Translations under genes and position numbers: made by a program
In this document: positions 56,101 through 64,000 of the stretch, in pieces
Numbering within the stretch: position 1 is the stretch's first letter
How the letters are laid out: each line of letters opens with the position of its first letter
Assembly (NCBI GenBank): GCA_036785705.1
Contig: JAWUZG010000174.1
Location: 1,110,001 to 1,174,000, forward strand
Direction of reading: 5' to 3'
DNA from: Acanthornis magna
Taxonomy: Eukaryota > Chordata > Aves > Passeriformes > Acanthizidae
Length of the DNA: 64,000 bases
Notes under the pieces: model-generated
The model's database searches: none
Seen by the model: the letters and a program-made list of their open reading frames with translations, nothing else
What the model was told of the DNA's origin: nothing

Positions 56101-59100
56101 CCCAGTCTGTCCCTGTCCCCTCCACTGTACCCTCTCCCCTCCAAACACCAGCCACCCTGCAAGAGGCAGTTTAGGGTGCCCCAGGGCTGCCCCATCCTGC
56201 CAGGGCCCCTGCTTCTTTTCCCCTGCATCCTTCTTCCCTCCCCGGCTGGTTTCTGTCTCCTCTTCCAGGGTTTGTGCTCATCACATCGAGTCCATCATAC
56301 AAAACTGCCAGCACAGACAGGTCACCCCACAGGGTCCATGGTCAAAAGCTTGGGTGGCTTTGGCCACCAAGGATCACGACCAGCATTCTGACGTCCTCCC
56401 ACTGGGATCCACAGGACAGAAGGAATTACCCTTACTGCTCCCATGGTCCTCTCCCATCTGCCTTCCCCCTGCCCTCCCCCATCTCCCCAGGGTCTGCAGA
56501 GCATCCTTCTCCAGAGGTCACCCAGTGCCCCCCATCTCCCTCAGCCTCCCCAGGGCCCCTCTGCTGCATTTGAGTGCTGCCTGGTGCTCCCCACCCAGTT
56601 TTCAGATCCTCTGATCTTGCAGCCAAAGCTGCCCCAAACCTGGCTCCAACCACCTTCCACCTTGCAGCCTGACCTTGGGTCTGTGGGAAACCCCAGGCGG
56701 CTGCAAAAATTCAGGGACTGTTCTGTCCCTCCAAAACACCTCTGCCAGCACTGTCAGACCCCCAGCCCCCAGTGCCAGGCACTGTAGCTGCACATGGAGC
56801 ATGCAGGGAGCTTGTGATTTTGTTCCCTTTGGAGCAGAGCCAGGCATCAAGCTGAACATCCCCTCCTGTTAAGAACAGCTCTTTGACATCTTTAATGACC
56901 TTAACCCTGGGGAGGCAGCAGCTTCTGAGAGCAGAGTGCCACTGGCAGGAGCTCAGCATCTCAGCCAAGCAATGCCTGGTCCTCTCCAGGCTCTGTAAAC
57001 CCTCCTGCAGCTCTTCTCTGCTGGGTTTGCCTGTGAGGATAATCAGGGACTGCTTCCATGCATCAGTGCCACATCTTATCACATGCCAAGTGTTCGCAAA
57101 GCCCTCTACCCTTTGTCCTGCTTTTCCCAGGGCTGGAGCTCAGTTCCTCCCCTTCACCTTTCTCCTTGGCTGTCTGCACAGCTCCCATCTCTCTGCTTTG
57201 CGGGGGACCAGGGAGTGCAGGCATGGAGGCAATTAAAGGCAAGGCCTGGTAAAGACCAGAATTCCCATGCCCTGGCCTTGGCCTTGCTTAAACACCTTGA
57301 AGCATCCCAGCACTGAGCTTGAAAGGACAAATAGTCCCATGGTGAGTTAAGGGCTTGCAAACCTGAACCTCTTCTGCACTGCGCTGGCGGCTCCTGAGAG
57401 TCCCTGCAGGTATTTTAAGCACAGGTCTACAAATGTTTTAAAATATGGGAACAGCTGTGAACGGATGCAAAATAAAAAGTGAAAATTAGAGAGAGACCCT
57501 CTTAAAGAAGCCAGGAGCAGTAGTGTCCACATCCGCTGGTGAGGAGCAGGACCCCTGCCCAGGCATGGGTGCTCCCAGCATAGCTCTGAAATAAGGTGAT
57601 ACTCTGGCTATGTTGGGCAGGAACAGAATGACTTCATAAACAGAAGTTTATGAAGTAGGAAGTTCATAAAGCCCCTCTGAGGGCTTGGTGTCCAGATCCC
57701 CTTCAGCTGGGCGGTGAGGAATGGGGTGAAATCTGACGAATGCACATGTGGTACAGGAGTGGTGGAAGGTGCTGAATGGGCTGCACAAATCTGGGCAGGG
57801 CAGAAATGTTTGGGTTGGAGTTAATGCCCTGAGGTACAAATACTGGAGGCAGGAAGCCAAGAAAAGGGAGACATGGTGACCATGGCTGTCTTCTTCAGCC
57901 AGCCCCCCTGGCCATATGCACAGTGCCCTCCATGCTGGGGGTGCTCAGAGGTTTCATGGGCAGAGCTCCCCCCTTTGCCCTCCAGCACCCCTAAAGCTCC
58001 CAGAGACATTGGGGTGATGTTGGCTGCTGGAGTCGCCTTCCTGCTTCTTGCAGGGTGCTGTACCAGCTCTGAGGTATCTGTGATGCCCTTCCACACTCCA
58101 GAGAGCCCCACCTCCCCCCAGCCTGCTGAAGGCTCTGGCACCTACTGCAGCTGGTGCAGGTAGCATGGCCCACTGCACTTAGATCTCTTCGGATCACTGT
58201 GTCCACACCAAAGGCAGCACTTCCTGAAAGCACCCTCCTCCTGCCGCAGCTTTAATCATCTCTGGAGCACCTCCTCATAGGTTCTCATCTGTGATGGAGG
58301 GAATCTGTTGTGCTTCTTTGCCCTCATGTTACTTGAAAAAAGGAAAGATAAGAGCAGATTTCTCCTTCCCTGGGAGAACATGGGACACTGATGCTAAGGG
58401 AGTAGGACAGAGTTGAAGGGTGGGGAAAAACATGATTGGGACCAAAATATCTCCAGCAAGGAGTCTATGGCTGAGCAAAGGCTGTGAATATGCTGAGAGA
58501 AGTGGGGAACAGACTGATGGCTTGGTCTCAGAGGTGGCAACGGAGCAAGACTTCTTAGGGGCACAGAGAGAGATTGTCACAAGGTGACTGAGTACTAAAG
58601 GAAGGGCAGAGAGGACAAAGAGGGACAGGCGTACAGACCTAATTTTTTTGGTTTTCTTCTTTAACTCAATATTCTGCATTTTCTATCTTTAACTCTTCCA
58701 ATTTATGTCCTAAAAACACCTTGTGATTGGACCTGGAGAAAGCCTGGCTTGATAGGAGAGGTCTGGTCAGCACATGGTTCCAACCTTGCATGGTACTGCC
58801 AGCCTTGTGCTTTCTGAAGCTACTGAAATAACAGCCCTGGAACCTCATCAAGCTTATTTCTCCAACCTTTTACCACTTGATTAATGTCTGGGCAAAGATG
58901 TAGGAGAAAGAGCATCTGAGTGTCATCTGAATCTTTTGGTCAAGGCCCAAAATGGAGCACTGACCTTTGGTACGTGAGCTCTATGAAAAGCCCTGTTAGC
59001 TTTTCACAGTGCTTTCCACATCCTGGTCCAACAGAACTGCTGCACAGCACAGTCCAGCCCAGCCCAGCAGCTCATGGCCCGAGACAGAAGGTGCCTCAAT

Positions 59101-59557
59101 TTGTTGTTCAGAAGCAGTGCAATTGTGCAGTGCAATAGCTGCTTGGCATTGTCACAGTGCAGTGTCCCAACACCCGTGCCCAGTGAATCCTGTCCCTGCA
59201 GTCAGCTGAGTCTGGGGACAGAGCTATTGAACTTCACAGCTCTTTTTTCATCTCCAAGTGCCCATCTGCAGTTAGCTTCAGTTCCTCTTGATGGTTCAGG
59301 AATTTCTTTTTCTCTCCATGAACACGTTGCCCTGAGCACCTTGGATTTTCTACAGTTGTGGTCTCATCTCCCCAGGTCTCCTTTATGAACTTAGATCCCC
59401 TTCCGATGAGGAGTTGGCCTCTTTTGCCTGCTTCAAACCCGGCTCTCCTGCTTGCTGATGCTACAGGACCTTGCTCCCAGCCTGCTTGGCACAACCAGAG
59501 ATGTCCCATATGTCTGAGGCTCTGATCCATTTTTCCACCACTTGAGCTGCTTGGAGG
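53141..59557. other. unique non-coding stretch
   Basis: Six kilobases without a recognised repeat. G+C is high at 55.9-56.8 kb, where frames of 231 (+) and 211 (-) codons overlap each other. CpG there is sparse, so it is not a clear CpG island. A 72-codon ATG frame (53583-53801) rich in Lys, Arg, Gln and Glu has no recognised family. Confidence 0.45.
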
Positions 59558-59712
59558 ATCACAGAATCATGAAATATGCTGAGTTGGAAGGGACCCACAA
59601 GGTTCATTGAGTCCAGGACACCCCAACAATCCCAGGCTGTGCCTGAGAGTGTTGTCCCCGAACACCTTGCTCTCTGTCAGATTTGGGGCCATGGCCACTT
59701 GGAGTCTCTCAT
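59558..59712 (-). mobile_element. CR1 LINE 3' end, truncated and deleted
   Basis: Reverse-oriented tail of the same subfamily as 42824-43150. It starts 'atcacagaatcatgaaatatgctgagttggaagggacccac', then goes straight from 'gagtcca' to 'ggacaccccaacaatcccag'. The 'actcctgaccctgctca' segment present in the reference copy is missing. Similarity fades near 'ggccatggccacttggag'. Confidence 0.87.
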
Positions 59713-62700
59713 TGAGCTGGATTTGGGAAATGACTGTCAGGGAAAAGAAGGAAAGAATTATCCTGCAGAAATACCTCATGTTCCTTCTCAGACCTCTCCC
59801 AGCATCCCATCAGTTCCCATGCCAGTCAGCTCCCTGTGTTCTTTGGCTGTGGTCTTTCTGCTGTGACCTTCTTGCTGCAGCCCTGGCACAACCTGGCTCT
59901 TCTTGCTGGGTCTTCAACATGGGCCATGCTACCACTGCCTTCATTTGCAGGTAGGCATCAATCTCCCTTCGGGTTTGTGGTGGAGCTTATTCAGCAGCAG
60001 GATTATTTTTTGACATGTAATGGATGGCTGCATCTGGAGGCCATCCAGACCAACACTTTGCCATGCAAGGAGCTGTGTGAACACCTCCATGGGAGAGACT
60101 GACATTGTGCAGATGAATCACCAACAGAGGCAATAGACTGTGGTTACCAAACAGTTGAAGGTCTCTAGAGAAGGGGTGCAGCCTGTGGACACTCCCTCAA
60201 CACACTGGTTGATTTTAAAGCACTGTTTTGTGGGACAAAGAGAGGCTGATATGTTGGGGGTTGTTTCATTTTCTGCCCCTTTTTTGCTACCAAACTTTGG
60301 AGAAGGAACAGTCCAGAGGGTCACCACCCTTGTCCTCTCATACTCTGCTCCCCAACTCCTACAAAGCAGCAAGATTTCACCTATGTCTTTCTGCAGTTGT
60401 GTTTCAGTGTTGGAGAAAGAAAAAGAAGAGCATGGGAACAAGGACAAAGAATAGAATTTTAAAGGAATGACAAGTGCAGGGCTCATCTTGCTCTGCCAGA
60501 AGATTTCATGTAAAGGACACCGTGAAATCTCTTCTTTGTGGTGTTTGTAGGAAGGCTTTTCCTCTGTCACCAGCAGACCTCAGTCCCCTCTGCCCACCTT
60601 GCCAGAATGGGAGGTGCTCTATGGTTTTTTGCCTCATCCTCCTGCTCAGTTTCCCAGTCATCACATTTTTTCCAGTGCCTTGTCCGTATGACCTGTTCCA
60701 TAACAAGCTCCAGTCTCACATGGATAATCTTTGGCTCAAGGTTTTTAGGGCCACAGAGACAAGTCCCAGCAAACTTCCCCTTGACCTTCCATACCTCCTT
60801 CTCCACCCCAGGCCTTGGCTGTCCAGGCATCTCTTGCCCTGGTTTGCATTGGGGTTTACAGCCCAGCTGTTCCTTCCAGCTGAAAGCAGCTGTGCAGTGA
60901 GAGGGGACGTGTCATTGGCCCCTTATGTGCTGTGTTTGGCATGAACAGAAAAGTTTTGCCCCCAGTCTGCAAACACAGTCAAATAATTACAAATAAGACA
61001 TAAGTGACTCAGTCAGTGGGAACCGTGTGAGTGCAGATGGTGGCAGATTTAGAAAGACAAATATCTCCTAGTTGGTCCTAGAAGCAAGTCTTTAGCCAAG
61101 TCTTGCAAGAACCTCACTGTCCAACAAGCAGAGCCCCCAGCCTTCGCAAATCTTAGCAAACTCAGATCTTGGGTTTGCAAAACAAACCCAGGAGCTTTCA
61201 GAGGGCTCAGACATGTGCTCTGTCAGAAAAAAAGTCTCCCGGGTTTGCAAAGAAACATTATCCAAGGAGAGGGACTTATCCAGAGTGCTTCCAATATGAA
61301 GTGGACTCCAGCATGGTGTAATCTGAGGGCTCTGTGGAAGAACAGAATCTCATGGATCAAGTAAAACAATGACTTTGGAGAGCAAGGCAGGCTGCAAGGC
61401 CTGGTAGAGAAGAGAATTGCCAGGAGCTGGGCTGAATCCGCCCCAGTGACACTGCATGAACATTGTCCCGCTCAGGAGAAATGAGCACTTCACCTTCTAC
61501 CCTTTGGGAGCCATCTCAGCTGCCTACTAACAGCTGTGTGGGAGCAAGGAGAGCTCTGCACAGACAGGAGATCCCCTCCCTGAGGCACTGGGATGTGCCA
61601 GCATTGGTTTCACCATGATTTGGACCCAGATCTAGAAATCTCCAAGTTCCTCATAAAGGAGCCAGGCTCTGGCAGGCAATCCTCAGCAAGGTGGGCAGCT
61701 GGAAGAGTTCAGGCACATCTCCTTTGGCCCTCTGGCTGCTTCCCATCAGCAATGCAGAAAACTGAACTCTCTCCTCAAAAACTTTTCAATTTTGATGATT
61801 CAGTGAAGGTGTTGGCAGGTTTTGTGACTTGCCTGCAAGTGAATGCTTGTTGATTCTCACCCTCTTCCAGGAGGTCCAAGCTGACCTCGGGCTCCGCTTT
61901 CCCCATAAACACGTTACCTCATGCAGGTGCTGGCCCAGTGTCACGCCTGGATGAGGGCTGGAGCTTTACAGCAGAAAGTCTAGGGTTAAAACAGGTTTCA
62001 TGCTAATATTGCCTACAAATTCATGTGAGAGATGAAAGCAAGTGTTCCAGTGACAGGAAGCTGCCTTTATCGTCCCATACTGATAGTGTGTCAGGAGGCT
62101 GCCACTGTTCCTTTACCAGCCTGGGAAAAGAGGGAATTTCATAGCCTGCTGCCTGTGGGAGGCTGTGCTCAGGGGCTGTGCCCTGTGCTGCTGGCCTGAG
62201 AGAGCAGCAACCCAGGGCACAGAGGGTGGCAGAGACAGGCTGGAGCCACCCAGGGCTGTATGGCTTCAACGGCACCCTCTGTGAGGGCACCCTCTTGCTC
62301 CAGCCACATCTGGAGACCAGAGGAGGCAACTTGTGTCAGTGACACCAAAGGGCAGAGCTGTGCCCTTCAGTTTGTCCCAGTGTGTCCATCCGCACACGGA
62401 AAGCATCAGGTGCTTTCCCAAGAAGGAGACCAGCCCAGACCTGCTGCAAAGGTCAGCTGGGCAGAACAGAAGCCAGGCATGAAGTTCAAGCCCTGAGCTG
62501 GTGGAACCTTGTGTCTGTCCTGCTGATGCTGTGCCATGGACATCAGCATCTCCTGCTGGAGGAACATCCCTGGTGGTGCTGTCCTGCACAGAAGAGCTCT
62601 CCATGAGGCAGAGCAGGGGAAGGGGCAGAGCAGCCCATGTCCCCATGTGCATATGCTCCCCTCATGGCCCATGCACCCAGCACAAGGTCCTCAAGCCAGG

Positions 62701-64000
62701 GAGCAGCCAGGCCAGTGCTTTGCTTGACCACTCACCCAGAAAATGTTTGGCACCCTCCCGGGCCATCTTGGAGTGCTGGGGTACAGCCTTGGTGCCTCTC
62801 CCCAAACTCAGCTGGTTTCAAAGGAACTTCCTTCTGCTTGGAATATGATATCCAGAGGTGCCTGTGACCACCATGCCCAGCAAGGCCAGCATCTGCTCTC
62901 CTCCACAGCTCTCCCCGCACGCAATCCCACAGCACATCAGTCCCAAGCTATCTCCCTGCTTCCAGCACCAGCGCCTGCCACCACAGCCATCCCACCCCAG
63001 CACATCCTGCATGATTAAACCCAGCTGGTGTTGCTGTCTTCCTCCCACACCCATCCTGGGCACACGCCTTCTGGGGCCAGTGAGGGCAGTCCAGCTCCCA
63101 GGGCTCTTGGAAAGGGTCTGTCATGGAAGATAAGCAGCTGTGTGCCACTGTGGTGGCAGGGAGGAGCCCTGCCAGACTGTGCTTTATCCCAAACCAAACA
63201 GCCTGGCCAGCTTCAGGAGTTATAAACAGATGCTGAGGCAAGGCTCTGGCTCTGGGAGGGTCTGGGAAGAGAAGAGGATTTAGTATCTGGCTTCCTGGAG
63301 AGCCACAGCCCCGGGGAATCTGCTGAGCCTCCCATAGCAACACCCCAAATAGTCCTGGGAGGAAGCAGCTGCCCTGGGGCGGCTCCAGGGATTGGCACAG
63401 GGAGGACAAGGAGCCAGCTGGATGGTGGGCTCGACAGTGACACTGATATGGGGTTCTTCTGGCCAGGGCAGCATGTGGTTTGGGCCATGGTGGCCATGCT
63501 GAAGCTGTTCCAGGGGGGTGAGGACAAGAAGTGAGACCCCGACCACCCACCCCTGCCTTTCGGGTGCTGCTGCAACCCATTTTCCATCCATTTCCAATGG
63601 TTTACAAACCTGGGCTGGGACAGCAGAGCAAGTAGCATTGCAAAGCTCCACACCAGAGACCACAGGCACAGTGAGAGATGTTCCTGACTCCTCACTGTAC
63701 GCTAGCTATGCAGAAAAGCTGTCCCTTCACCCTTATTTTGTCCTCCTGCCTTTATTTCCCAACAACAAAAGAACTTAGAAAACTCAGGAAATTAAAGTGA
63801 GGTCTGCACTACAAAAAATAAAAACAACTTATTCCCCTTGAGCCCTGCCTGAGGATCTTCTCTGCTGCTCCAGACAGCAGCCTCTGCTATCAAGTTACTG
63901 AAGCAGAGGGTAATTTAACAATGTTTAATTAAAGGTGGGACAGGTAGGGGATTCGCAAGGGATTTATGCTGTAGGCTTATGCTTCCCCCTCCTCCTTTCT
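59713..64000. other. unique non-coding stretch to window end
   Basis: No repeat or gene is recognised. The small hairpin at 61170-61190 is listed separately. Overlapping frames up to 210 codons at 62.9-63.7 kb lie in G/C-rich sequence and have no domain. Confidence 0.5.
61170..61190. repeat. 8-bp inverted repeat with 5-nt loop
   Basis: TGGGTTTG is followed by CAAAA and then CAAACCCA, a perfect eight-base stem. Related 'gggtttgcaaa' words recur nearby at about 61242. No function is assigned. Confidence 0.8.

Noticed and set aside
55593..56614. Overlapping forward (231 codons) and reverse (211 codons) frames
   Set aside because: Both are products of G/C-rich sequence. The forward frame lacks an ATG start at its listed position, and no domain is visible.
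1..64000. Prokaryotic systems: operons, CRISPR arrays, defence islands, insertion sequences
   Set aside because: CR1 and LTR repeats identify the DNA as vertebrate. No direct-repeat/spacer arrays and no gene clusters are present.
1..64000. tRNA or rRNA genes
   Set aside because: No A-box/B-box pair with a clover-leaf arrangement and no rRNA core sequence was seen on either strand by eye. A tRNAscan-SE run would settle this.

Overview
The window looks like nuclear DNA from a bird, probably a songbird-like neoavian. It is intergenic or deep intronic sequence. The main evidence is its repeats. There are many truncated CR1 LINE 3' ends, recognisable by the block around 'ttggaagggacc', 'gccatgggcagggacacc' and 'gatggggcagccacag'. 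There are also three long terminal repeats with avian retrovirus-like structure, and no SINE families of mammalian type. No open frame exceeds about 250 codons, and none resembles a known protein. I find no multi-exon gene, no rRNA or tRNA, no CRISPR array and no operon.

Layout from left to right. 0-10 kb: a CR1 tail at 586, unique sequence with an 11-bp perfect hairpin at 2712 and an A/T-rich block near 5.9-6.2 kb, a CR1 tail at 7738, and an 18-copy GGAGA microsatellite at 8683. 10-20 kb: a 927-bp solo LTR (10516-11442) flanked by a perfect 5-bp duplication TGAGG, an old CR1-like remnant at 12.95 kb, CR1 tails at 14.4 and 15.5 kb in opposite orientations, a CpG-rich patch at 16.56-17.08 kb, and a decayed LINE reverse-transcriptase fragment at 18.3 kb. 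20-35 kb: CR1 tails at 22.6, 28.9 and 31.7 kb, unique blocks that look like regulatory DNA at 25.6 and 27.1 kb, and a 519-bp solo LTR (33896-34414). 35-47 kb: mostly unique sequence with an A/T-rich, homeodomain-motif-rich block at 38.9-39.2 kb, CR1 tails at 41.8, 42.8 and 46.5 kb, a decayed LINE ORF2 linker at 43.55 kb, and a 506-bp solo LTR (44713-45218) with a perfect 6-bp duplication GGTAGT. 47-64 kb: mostly unique, with an A33 tract at 52.3 kb, possible regulatory blocks at 51.3 and 52.8 kb, and one CR1 tail at 59.6 kb.

The genes do not form a working system here because no gene can be demonstrated. The clearest direct observations are the three LTR insertions, whose ends and target duplications can be read base by base. 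A few short open stretches with splice-like edges, and a few blocks that look like conserved enhancers, are listed with low confidence because alignment or RNA data would be needed to support them. I found no undescribed biological system.
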